From: Anaerolineae bacterium
GTDB lineage: Bacteria > Chloroflexota > Anaerolineae > E26-bin7
Direction: 5' to 3'
DNA length: 6,823 nt
Assembly (NCBI GenBank): GCA_029933115.1
Contig: JAOZOT010000189.1
Location: 1 to 6,823 of the forward strand
Under the pieces are notes generated by a model. The model searched no databases. It had not been told where the DNA came from and was given only the letters and a program-made list of their open reading frames with translations. Shown piece by piece: positions 1-6,098 of this stretch. Every line of letters begins with the position of its first letter. Position 1 is the first letter of the stretch. Made by a program: the position numbers and the translations under genes.

Positions 1-62
1 TGCGGGAGGGTCACTGCCAGAGGGGAGGGCGTTACGCGCCAGAAACATCCCTGCTCATTTTC

Positions 63-91
63 TTGACAAAAAGGCGCGAATGTGGTATATC
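63..91 (+). promoter_or_regulatory. Sigma70-type promoter with extended -10
   Basis: A perfect TTGACA -35 box (63-68) is followed after exactly 17 bases by TATATC (86-91), a 4/6 match to TATAAT, with a TG at 83-84 that makes an extended -10. Transcription would start near 97-99 and give a leader of about 85 bases before the Yip1-family gene. It is the best promoter I can find in the window and may serve the whole plus-strand gene group. Bases 1-62 show no gene I can support. Confidence 0.7.
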
Positions 92-121
92 TAACTCCGC
101 TCATTGCGTTCGGATGCTGAA

Positions 122-154
122 TCCCGCATAAGCCGTCAACCGTAACCTGCGGGA
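122..154 (+). other. Possible leader stem-loop
   Basis: TCCCGCA (122-128) is the exact reverse complement of TGCGGGA (148-154), separated by 19 bases. It lies in the predicted leader between the promoter and the first gene's ribosome binding site. The stem is only 7 bp with a large loop, so it may be chance; no known riboswitch class is recognisable. Confidence 0.25.
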
Positions 155-170
155 GGGTAGGCTGAGCTTC

Positions 171-176
171 AGGAGG
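171..176 (+). promoter_or_regulatory. Ribosome binding site deciding the TTG start at 185
   Basis: AGGAGG lies 8 bases before the TTG at 185. This near-ideal Shine-Dalgarno sequence supports the unusual TTG start over the later in-frame ATG at 209 (Met9). Confidence 0.75.
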
Positions 177-184
177 TTTGGACG

Positions 185-916
185 TTGGTTGAAGATACTG
201 AGAACAGGATGACTCTAGGGCAGCTTCTGGTTAGCATCGTTGACCGGCCGGCCACTGTCATGAGCTATGTGGGCAAGAAGCCCGGCTGGGCCTGGGTGAC
301 ACCGGCCCTGCTGATTCTGATAGGGCTGGCTGTGTTTAGCGTGGTCACAGCTCCCCACGCCTCCAAACTGGCGCTGCGCCAGGCCCAGCAGCAGATGGCC
401 AGCCTGCCTCCTCAGCAGGCAGAGGAAGCGGCCGCTCAATTGGAAAAGTTCACCTCTCCGGTTATGGTAGCCGGCTTCAGCATCCTTGGTGGGCTGGTCG
501 CCCTGGCGGTGATGTGGCTCGTATGGGCCGGGGTTCTGTACTTCCTCGGCTTGATGGCCGGAGGTGAAGCCAGCTTCGCTCAAACCTTCGCCATTCTGGC
601 CTGGAGTTGGTTACCCTACTTTCTGCGCTATCTGGTTCAGGCTGCTTACATGGCCTACAGTGGCCGGTGGATCAACCCAGGGTTGTCATTTTTGGTGGCT
701 ACGGGCGACCAGATAAAAGACGCAGCCAACTGGCTCTATGCCCTTTTGTCTCAGCTTGATCTCTTCTACCTGTGGCATCTGATTCTGGTGATCGTGGGGT
801 TGGTAGCAGTTGGCCGTCTCTCGAGGAGCAAGGCTACCGTCGTGGGGGTGATCTACCTGGCTGTGACTACGGCTCTGAGTCTGCTCCCCATTTTTGTCAA
901 GTCCTTTTTTTCGTAA
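185..916 (+). CDS. Yip1-family integral membrane protein (YknW-like position)
   Basis: A 243-residue membrane protein with TTG start and AGGAGG 8 bases upstream. Hydrophobic segments are visible at about residues 36-55, 92-123, 131-157, 192-212 and 217-237, which fits the roughly five-helix layout of prokaryotic Yip1-domain proteins. The Gln/Ala-rich stretch 58-88 between the first two helices looks like an amphipathic loop helix. The segment GGEASFAQTFAILAWSWLP (126-144) resembles the conserved Gly-rich, Pro-ending middle of Yip1 proteins. There are no catalytic motifs. The next genes are an adaptor, an ABC ATPase and a MacB-type permease; in Bacillus subtilis the Yip1-family protein YknW precedes YknX, YknY and YknZ and is reported to support assembly of that exporter. 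A similar assembly role here is inference from order and family. It could otherwise be a generic multi-pass membrane protein; the Yip1 call rests on topology and pattern, not on a search. Confidence 0.68.
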   Translation: MVEDTENRMTLGQLLVSIVDRPATVMSYVGKKPGWAWVTPALLILIGLAVFSVVTAPHASKLALRQAQQQMASLPPQQAEEAAAQLEKFTSPVMVAGFSILGGLVALAVMWLVWAGVLYFLGLMAGGEASFAQTFAILAWSWLPYFLRYLVQAAYMAYSGRWINPGLSFLVATGDQIKDAANWLYALLSQLDLFYLWHLILVIVGLVAVGRLSRSKATVVGVIYLAVTTALSLLPIFVKSFFS

Positions 917-922
917 GCAAAA

Positions 923-1015
923 GCCCGAGGCTAAAGCCGTCAGGCCTGAAAGAGCCCTCTTTGTTATAGCCCCGTAGGGGCTTTGCTCTCTCGGCGCAGG
1001 GCTTTAGCCCCGTGC
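923..1015. repeat. Nested intergenic palindromic element
   Basis: The outer arms GGCTAAAGCC (929-938) and GGCTTTAGCC (1000-1009) form a perfect 10-bp inverted repeat, with imperfect pairing continuing outward to 923/1015. Inside lie a 10-bp perfect palindrome TCAGGCCTGA (940-949), a pair AGAGC/GCTCT (951-955/985-989), and a tight hairpin AGCCCC-GTA-GGGGCT (968-982) followed by TTT. The structure fills most of the 147-base gap between the Yip1 gene and the adaptor gene. It looks like a REP- or MITE-like dispersed element, but no second copy is in this window. The inner hairpin could also weaken read-through. Confidence 0.6.
968..985 (+). terminator. Weak terminator-like hairpin inside the palindromic element
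   Basis: A 6-bp stem (968-973 with 977-982) and 3-base loop is followed by only TTTG. The stem is GC-rich, but the T tract is too short for a confident intrinsic terminator. If active it would attenuate transcription between the Yip1 gene and the exporter genes. Confidence 0.25.
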
Positions 1016-1050
1016 CTTCGCTTGGACTGGCAATGAAACGTTTGCGAAGG
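1015..1050 (+). promoter_or_regulatory. Possible RBS-masking hairpin before the adaptor gene
   Basis: CCTTCGC (1015-1021) is the exact reverse complement of GCGAAGG (1044-1050), with a 22-base loop. The right arm contains most of the adaptor gene's ribosome binding site AAGGAG (1047-1052), 11 bases before the ATG at 1064. If the stem forms in RNA it would hide the RBS and tune the adaptor level. The fold is modest and no ligand or protein partner is known. Confidence 0.3.
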
Positions 1051-1063
1051 AGATTGGAAACCC

Positions 1064-2464
1064 ATGAAAAGGGCTATCACTATTGTTGTTATTGTGGGTG
1101 CTGTCGTCGGCCTCAGTTGGCTTAGCTATCAGACCCTTGGCACTCAGGTGGTTCAGAAGCAGACGGCCGATGAATCCGATTTGGAAAAGTTCGTCGTAAA
1201 GCGGGGCGTCATCGAGGCCACAGTCAGCGCCACAGGCAGCATTGCCCCTGAGGCCGAGGTCACTCTGGGCTTCGAGTTCGGAGGCAAGGTAGAGGAGATA
1301 TTTGTGGAAAAGGGGCAGATGGTGAAGGCCGGTGACCCTCTGGCCAAACTGGAGACGGCCAGCCTGGAACTCCAGGTGGCCCAGGCTCAGGCCACTCTGG
1401 CTTTGAACGAGGCCAAGTTGCAGCAGACTATGGAAGGGGCCAGCGCCGAAGACATCGCTGCTGCCGAAGCTGAACTGGCCAGCGCCAAAGCCAATTACGA
1501 AAAGGTCAAGGCTGGGCCCACCGAGGAGGAACTGATCGTAGCCAAGGCAGACATGGAGAAGGCGGCCATTGCTGTGCAAAAGGCCCAAGCTGAGTACGAT
1601 GAGGTGGCCTGGGTGCCGGGAGTTTCGGCCCTCCCCCAGTCGGCTGCCCTGCAGCAGGCCAGCATAGATTACGAACGGGCCAAGGCCAACTATCGGAAGA
1701 TAGCTCAGTCACCCACCGAGAGCGAGTTGAAGAGTGCTTGGGCTCAGGTAGTGCAGGCTCAGACCAAGCTCGACAAGTTGAGGAAGAGCCCCACGCCAGA
1801 GGATGTGGCCATCGCTCAGGCCCAGGTGGACCAAGCCCGGGCGCAGTTGGAAGAAGCTCAACTGAAGCTGAAAAAGGCGCTCATCACCGCTCCCTTTGAG
1901 GGCGTGGTGGCCTCTCTGGGGGCCGACGTCGGCGAGTGGGTTTCATCGAATACACCTATGGTGGTGCTGGTGGACATCTCCAGCTTTCACATTGACGTGG
2001 AAGTGGACGAGGTAGACATCAGCCAGGTAGCGGTGGGCCAGAAGGTGCTCATCACTCTCGACGCCCTGCCCGACGAGGAAATCGCCGGCCGCGTTGAGGC
2101 CATCGCCCCCACAGCCAACGTTGACGACGGGGTGGTGTCCTACATCGTGACTGTGGCCATTGAGCCCACCGCTGCGCCTCTGCGGGCCGGCATGAGTGCC
2201 AATACCACCATTACCACAGATCGCAAGGAGGACGCGCTGATAGTGCCCAACCGCTACATCCAGATAGACCGCGAGAGCGGCAAGATGTACGTAGAGCGGT
2301 TGGAGGGAGATGGCCTGGCCTCGCGGGTAGAGATTCAGACCGGCTTGCGCAGCGAGCTCTACAGCGAGGTGGTGGCCGGCCTGGAAGAGGGTGATACTCT
2401 GGTCCTGCGTGGCCTTTCCGGTCGCGAGCGGGTGCAGCGCACTCTCGGTGGGCCGCCAGACTAG
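1064..2464 (+). CDS. Membrane-fusion (periplasmic adaptor) protein, MacA/YknX-like exporter subunit
   Basis: A 466-residue adaptor of the HlyD/RND-type family. A short basic N-terminus and one transmembrane anchor (about 5-22) place the rest outside the cytoplasm. A biotinyl-lipoyl-like half domain runs about 58-98 (GGKVEEIFVEKGQMVKAGDP), closed by its second half at about 273-305 (ITAPFEGVV). Between them a long alpha-hairpin (about 99-272) turns at WVPG (183-186). A beta-barrel domain (about 306-370) and a membrane-proximal domain (about 386-458) follow. It is about 95 residues longer than E. coli MacA (about 371), mainly in the hairpin. The ATG has AAGGAG 11 bases upstream. The ATPase gene starts 35 bases after its stop, so the two are surely co-transcribed. 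The adaptor should sit on the permease and form a conduit or gate for the substrate. I see no clear R-L-S TolC-contact motif at the tip, which fits a cell without a TolC partner. Confidence 0.9.
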   Translation: MKRAITIVVIVGAVVGLSWLSYQTLGTQVVQKQTADESDLEKFVVKRGVIEATVSATGSIAPEAEVTLGFEFGGKVEEIFVEKGQMVKAGDPLAKLETASLELQVAQAQATLALNEAKLQQTMEGASAEDIAAAEAELASAKANYEKVKAGPTEEELIVAKADMEKAAIAVQKAQAEYDEVAWVPGVSALPQSAALQQASIDYERAKANYRKIAQSPTESELKSAWAQVVQAQTKLDKLRKSPTPEDVAIAQAQVDQARAQLEEAQLKLKKALITAPFEGVVASLGADVGEWVSSNTPMVVLVDISSFHIDVEVDEVDISQVAVGQKVLITLDALPDEEIAGRVEAIAPTANVDDGVVSYIVTVAIEPTAAPLRAGMSANTTITTDRKEDALIVPNRYIQIDRESGKMYVERLEGDGLASRVEIQTGLRSELYSEVVAGLEEGDTLVLRGLSGRERVQRTLGGPPD

Positions 2465-2499
2465 CGCGTCACATCGGCCACCTTCGAAGGGTTTGAGAT

Positions 2500-3258
2500 A
2501 TGGCCAAGGTCCTGATAGAGATAACCGATGTCACCAAAATCTATCGCATGGGTGAGGTAAAGGTCCACGCCTTGCGGGGTGCCTCCCTCAAAGTCGAGGA
2601 GGGTGAATTGGTGGCCATCATGGGCCCTTCTGGTTCGGGCAAGTCCACCATGATGAACATCATCGGCTGTCTGGACCAGCCCACCTCGGGCCGATACCTT
2701 CTTGATGGTATTGACGTCAGTCAGTTGAACGACGACCAACTGGCCGAGATCCGCAATCGCAAGATTGGTTTTGTCTTTCAGACTTTCAACCTGCTGCCCA
2801 GGACGTCGGCTCTCCACAATGTGGAATTACCTCTCCTGTATTCGGGGCGGGTCAACAACCGCCGCCAGCGGGCCATCGCCGCTCTCGAAGCTGTGGGGCT
2901 GGGTGATCGGATACACCACCGTCCCAACGAGCTGTCCGGTGGCGAGCAGCAGCGGGTGGCCATCGCCCGCGCCCTGGTCAACGAACCGACGATTATCCTG
3001 GCCGATGAGCCCACCGGCAACCTGGATTCCCGGTCGGGAGAGGAGATCATGGCTATCTTCCAGCGCCTCAATAGCGAGCGGGGCATCACCGTCGTCTTTG
3101 TCACCCACGACGCCGAGATCGCGGCCCACACTCGACGCATCGTCCATCTCCACGATGGCCGCATCATCGGGGAGGAGATCGTGGCTGAGCCGTTGATTGC
3201 CGGAGGGTCCCCTGCTGATTCTGCGGTCGCCAGGGAGGTGTCTCGTGAACATTACTGA
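2500..3258 (+). CDS. ABC transporter ATP-binding protein, MacB/LolD/YknY type
   Basis: A 252-residue cytoplasmic ATPase with all expected motifs: Walker A GPSGSGKST (42-50), Q-loop Gln94 in FVFQTFNLLP, signature LSGGEQQR (145-152), Walker B IILADEP (165-171) with catalytic Glu170, D-loop NLDS (174-177) and switch His203 in FVTHD. The MGPSGSGKST / LSGGEQQRVAIARAL pattern and the neighbouring FtsX-like permease place it in the LolD/MacB/FtsE mechanotransmission group rather than importers. It works as a dimer on the permease pair and hydrolyses ATP to drive conformational change across the membrane. The ATG has GAAGGG 8 bases upstream. A tail after about residue 226 exceeds the usual LolD-type length of about 220-235 residues and has no recognised motif; part of it overlaps the permease start, which suggests translational coupling. 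Confidence 0.95.
   Translation: MAKVLIEITDVTKIYRMGEVKVHALRGASLKVEEGELVAIMGPSGSGKSTMMNIIGCLDQPTSGRYLLDGIDVSQLNDDQLAEIRNRKIGFVFQTFNLLPRTSALHNVELPLLYSGRVNNRRQRAIAALEAVGLGDRIHHRPNELSGGEQQRVAIARALVNEPTIILADEPTGNLDSRSGEEIMAIFQRLNSERGITVVFVTHDAEIAAHTRRIVHLHDGRIIGEEIVAEPLIAGGSPADSAVAREVSREHY
3233..3240 (+). promoter_or_regulatory. Ribosome binding site deciding the permease GTG start
   Basis: GGGAGGTG lies just before the GTG at 3245; the GGAGG core (3234-3238) is 6 bases away. This favours 3245 over the more upstream in-frame TTG at 3197, which has no comparable site and would add 16 residues unlike the family's N-terminus. Confidence 0.75.
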
Positions 3259-4492
3259 GAGCATCCGTGTTGCTGTGGGAGCTTTGGCGGCCAACAAGTT
3301 GCGCTCGATACTGACCATGCTGGGCATCATTATCGGCGTGGGCGCGGTCATCACCTTGGTTTCGGTGGGGCAGGGGGTGGAGAAGATGGTCACGGATTCT
3401 ATCCAGGGCATCGGCTCCAACCTCATCTTCGTCATCCCCAGCGATCCCCAGGGATCCAGCCAGAGTATGAGACGCCGCCCTCAAAGCCTGACCTACGCTG
3501 ATGCCCAGGCCATCGCCGACCCCCTCAACGTTCCCGATGTGGTGGCTGTGGTCCCAGAATCCATGGGTTTCGCTCAGGTAGTCTACCGTAATAAGGACAC
3601 CGAGACTTACGTCAGCGGAATCACCCCCGAATACGAGGAGATACGCAGCTTTCACCCCGAATTTGGCCGGTTCATCAGCGCCGAAGACGTGGTTGGGCGC
3701 TCCCGGGTGGCGGTTCTGGGGCAGACGGTGCTGGAGGAACTTTTCCCCGACGGAGCTTACCCCATCGGCCAGGTCATCAAGATCAACCAGGTGCCCTTCA
3801 AGGTCGTCGGGGTGATGGAAGAGAGAGGGGGCTCCGGTTTCGGCGGCGACGAGGACAACATCGTCTTTGTGCCCCTGACCACTGCCCAGACCCGGCTTTT
3901 CCCCTGGCGGCGGAACCGTTCTGGCGAATACACCGTCTCGGCTATCTATGTCCAGGTGGTGGATGAAGAGCGCATGGAGGCAGCCATGGACGACATCACC
4001 GAGTTGTTGCGTGCCCGCCACAAGATCAAATTCCGCGATGAAGACGATTTCACCGTCGTCAACCAGGCCGATATTGTCTCTTTCGCCAGCGACATCTTTG
4101 GTGTGTTGACTCTCTATCTGGGCGCTATCGCCGCTATCTCCCTCTTGGTCGGGGGCATCGGTATCATGAACATCATGCTGGTGTCGGTGACTGAACGCAC
4201 GCGGGAGATCGGCATCCGCAAGGCTGTGGGAGCCAAGCGCCGTGATATATTGCTCCAGTTTCTCATCGAATCTATGGTGATGAGCTTGATTGGCGGTTTC
4301 ATCGGCATAGGTCTGGGTTTTATCGGTTCCCAGGTTGTGAGCAGCCTGGCCGAGAATCTGGAGACGGCGGTCACCCCTGGGGCCGTCTTGTTGGCCACAG
4401 GCTTTTCCATGGCCGTGGGCCTCTTCTTCGGCATTTACCCGGCCACCCGTGCTGCCCAGTTGAACCCTATCGAGGCCCTGCGGTACGAGTGA
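3245..4492 (+). CDS. MacB/YknZ-type ABC transporter permease (FtsX family)
   Basis: With the GTG start the product is 415 residues. One transmembrane helix lies at about 21-42, then a large extracytoplasmic MacB periplasmic core domain (about 43-280), then three helices at about 286-313, 340-366 and 379-402. This four-helix topology with the big loop after helix 1 is diagnostic of the MacB/LolC/FtsX superfamily. The conserved loop SVTERTREIGIRKAVGAKRR (314-333) after helix 2 and the C-terminal PATRAAQLNPIEALRYE (399-415) are typical family signatures. Unlike E. coli MacB, where the ATPase is fused in front, the ATPase here is a separate gene overlapping by 14 bases, as in YknY/YknZ and LolD/LolC. 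The substrate is unknown; the family exports macrolides, peptides, toxins and lipoproteins, and some members act in stress signalling. Confidence 0.93.
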   Translation: MNITESIRVAVGALAANKLRSILTMLGIIIGVGAVITLVSVGQGVEKMVTDSIQGIGSNLIFVIPSDPQGSSQSMRRRPQSLTYADAQAIADPLNVPDVVAVVPESMGFAQVVYRNKDTETYVSGITPEYEEIRSFHPEFGRFISAEDVVGRSRVAVLGQTVLEELFPDGAYPIGQVIKINQVPFKVVGVMEERGGSGFGGDEDNIVFVPLTTAQTRLFPWRRNRSGEYTVSAIYVQVVDEERMEAAMDDITELLRARHKIKFRDEDDFTVVNQADIVSFASDIFGVLTLYLGAIAAISLLVGGIGIMNIMLVSVTERTREIGIRKAVGAKRRDILLQFLIESMVMSLIGGFIGIGLGFIGSQVVSSLAENLETAVTPGAVLLATGFSMAVGLFFGIYPATRAAQLNPIEALRYE

Positions 4493-4499
4493 GGGGTAG

Positions 4500-4547
4500 T
4501 GAGTCAATAGATCGGTGAGTTAACGAGTCAATGGGTCAACGATGAGG
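4500..4547. repeat. Degenerate 8-bp tandem repeat, about six units
   Basis: Read in steps of eight from 4500, the units are TGAGTCAA, TAGATCGG, TGAGTTAA, CGAGTCAA, TGGGTCAA and CGATGAGG, giving a consensus near YGAGTCAA. Related words (TATCAA, TAGGTTACGAG) continue to about 4565. It begins 8 bases after the permease stop and occupies much of the 127-base gap before the lipoprotein gene. I see no hairpin with a T tract here and no convincing promoter. The role is unknown. Confidence 0.65.
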
Positions 4548-4619
4548 TATCAATAGGTTACGAGTTCCTCGGGAGCGGGTGATCTCGTGGGCACAGTGAA
4601 CTGGTGTAGCAGGTGAAAG

Positions 4620-6020
4620 GTGGATGGAGTGAACAGGAAGATCTTTGTAGCCGTTGTGTTTCTGATAGCCGTCTTGTCGGCGACAGGTTGCGATCTGGGT
4701 GTGGGCCGTGCTGCCCCAACTCCGACCATCATACCTCTGGCAGCAGCCGAGACCAACGTCACGCCAACTCCGACGGCGGTTCCTACGGCTACACCGACAG
4801 AGGCTTTCACGGCCACACCCACACCGTTGCAACCGACCGACACCCCTCTTCCTTCCCGACCCGTGGCGAAAGTGACCGCCTCTGCCTTGAATGTGAGAAC
4901 TGGCCCCGGCATCGCCTATCCCATCGTCGGTGGGCTGAGCTTCGGCGATTCGGTGGAAGTCGTGGGGAAGAACGCTACTGGCGACTGGCTGCAAATCGTA
5001 TATTCGGCTGATGTTGAAGACCGAGGCTGGATCGCGGCGGCCTATGTCGAGTTGACCGGTCCCCTGGCTGTGGTGCCAGAGACCTCCGCTCCGCCCCCGC
5101 CTCTGCCGATGCCTACCCCGACCCCAAAGCCCGAGCTCACGGGCAAGCTGATCTTCCATACATGCAACGGGTGCGACATCTATGTCATCAACGCCGATGG
5201 CACCGGTCTGCGCCGCCTGACCGACGGCATGGAGCCGGCCTGGTCGCCTGATGGGAAGAAGGTGGCCTTTACTCGCTGGCGGGACCCACGGGGCCTCTAC
5301 GTTATTGATGAGGATGGCAGCAATGAGACCCTCGTCTTCGGCTGGGTGGCGGCCAAAGGCCCGGCCTGGTCACCGGACGGCAGTCGCATTGTCTTCACCC
5401 GCTGGTACGGAGGGCAGGACAAGGACATAGAGAAGTCCTTTTGGGGTTTCCACTGGACTCAGCCCGCGGACCACTGGTGGAAGCTGGGCGTAGTGCGGCT
5501 GGAGGATGGCTATTTTCACGACCTCCGTTGCTATCCCCACAGCCTCTCTCCCACCTGGTCCCCCGATGGTTCGGTCATCGCCTACGACAGTGATTTCGGC
5601 ATCCACCTGACCAATGAGGAGGGGACGATAGGGGATGTCACCGACGACCGCAGTCTGTTTGCCATTTCCACCGATGGCCGCGACATCTCGCCTGTCTGGT
5701 CGCCCGACGGCAGCAAGATCGCCTTCGGATTCAGCCAGCACGACCACTGGGAAATCTATGTCATGAATGCTGATGGGTCGAACCGGGTGCGGCTGACCCA
5801 TGAAGAGCTTTTTGCCGATCCACCGCCAAACAACGTGTCTCCAGCCTGGGCGCCCGACGGTCGTCACATCGCCTTTTTCACCGACCGGAACGGGAGATGG
5901 GAATTGTACGTCATGGACGCCGATGGCAGCAACCAGCGCCCTATGTTCGAGGGGGCTCTAGATGGTTTGAAATTCGAGTATGGTTTCGTCGCTGAGCGAA
6001 TGATTTCTTGGGCCGAGTGA
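4620..6020 (+). CDS. Surface lipoprotein with SH3b domain and TolB-like PD40 beta-propeller
   Basis: A 466-residue secreted protein. A lipoprotein signal peptide ends in LSATGC, so Cys24 would be lipidated after cleavage. A Pro/Thr-rich linker (about 32-79) leads to a bacterial SH3 domain (about 82-146, with the hallmark ALNVRTGPG). A second Pro-rich linker (156-170) precedes a TolB-like propeller (about 176-466). Five PD40 motifs are visible: WSPDG at 208, 250, 313 and 360 and WAPDG at 410, with (I/L)YVxxxDGSN-type strands between. The final ISWAE looks like the start of a sixth blade that closes with the strand at 176-190. SH3b domains often bind cell-wall peptides; propellers bind proteins or ligands, so a wall-anchored sensor or binding protein is plausible but unproven. 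It starts with GTG; an equally possible GTG lies at 4629, three codons later, giving MNRKIF. It follows the exporter genes on the same strand. Confidence 0.85.
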   Translation: MDGVNRKIFVAVVFLIAVLSATGCDLGVGRAAPTPTIIPLAAAETNVTPTPTAVPTATPTEAFTATPTPLQPTDTPLPSRPVAKVTASALNVRTGPGIAYPIVGGLSFGDSVEVVGKNATGDWLQIVYSADVEDRGWIAAAYVELTGPLAVVPETSAPPPPLPMPTPTPKPELTGKLIFHTCNGCDIYVINADGTGLRRLTDGMEPAWSPDGKKVAFTRWRDPRGLYVIDEDGSNETLVFGWVAAKGPAWSPDGSRIVFTRWYGGQDKDIEKSFWGFHWTQPADHWWKLGVVRLEDGYFHDLRCYPHSLSPTWSPDGSVIAYDSDFGIHLTNEEGTIGDVTDDRSLFAISTDGRDISPVWSPDGSKIAFGFSQHDHWEIYVMNADGSNRVRLTHEELFADPPPNNVSPAWAPDGRHIAFFTDRNGRWELYVMDADGSNQRPMFEGALDGLKFEYGFVAERMISWAE

Positions 6021-6060
6021 CAAGGGGCTTTCGAGAGAGGGCAAGGGAAGAGGAAAAGAG

Positions 6061-6094
6061 CGAGGCGCCGGGATGGGTCCCAGCGCCTCGTTTT
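6061..6094. terminator. Strong intrinsic terminator, probably bidirectional
   Basis: An 8-bp stem CGAGGCGC (6061-6068) / GCGCCTCG (6083-6090) continues past one C-A mismatch into GGGA/TCCC (6070-6073/6078-6081) with a TGGG loop, and is followed by TTTT (6091-6094) on the plus strand. It ends the lipoprotein transcript 40 bases after that gene's stop. On the minus strand the same hairpin follows the hydrolase stop by only 4 bases and is followed by CTCTTTTCCT, so it probably serves both convergent genes. Confidence 0.85.
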
Positions 6095-6098
6095 GGAG

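Noticed and set aside
162..172. CTGA-GCT-TCAG mini-hairpin touching the first gene's RBS.
   Set aside because: A 4-bp stem with a 3-base loop is too weak to support a regulatory claim.
1004..1588. A minus-strand frame opposite the adaptor gene.
   Set aside because: Its Leu/Gly/Phe-rich composition and lack of a motif mark it as the antisense shadow of the Ala/Glu/Gln-rich coiled coil.
3164..4507. A 447-residue open frame on the minus strand opposite the permease.
   Set aside because: It lies antisense to a clear MacB-type permease, has no recognisable domains, is rich in His/Asp/Gly as expected from an antisense frame, and its length is explained by the codon bias of the real gene.
4560..4588. 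Possible terminator between the permease and lipoprotein genes (ACGAG/CTCGT pairing).
   Set aside because: Only 5 bp with a long loop and no T tract after it.
4536..5159. Minus-strand frames opposite the start of the lipoprotein gene.
   Set aside because: Arg/Gly-rich shadow of the Pro/Thr linker codons; the plus strand carries a clear lipoprotein signal and SH3b domain.
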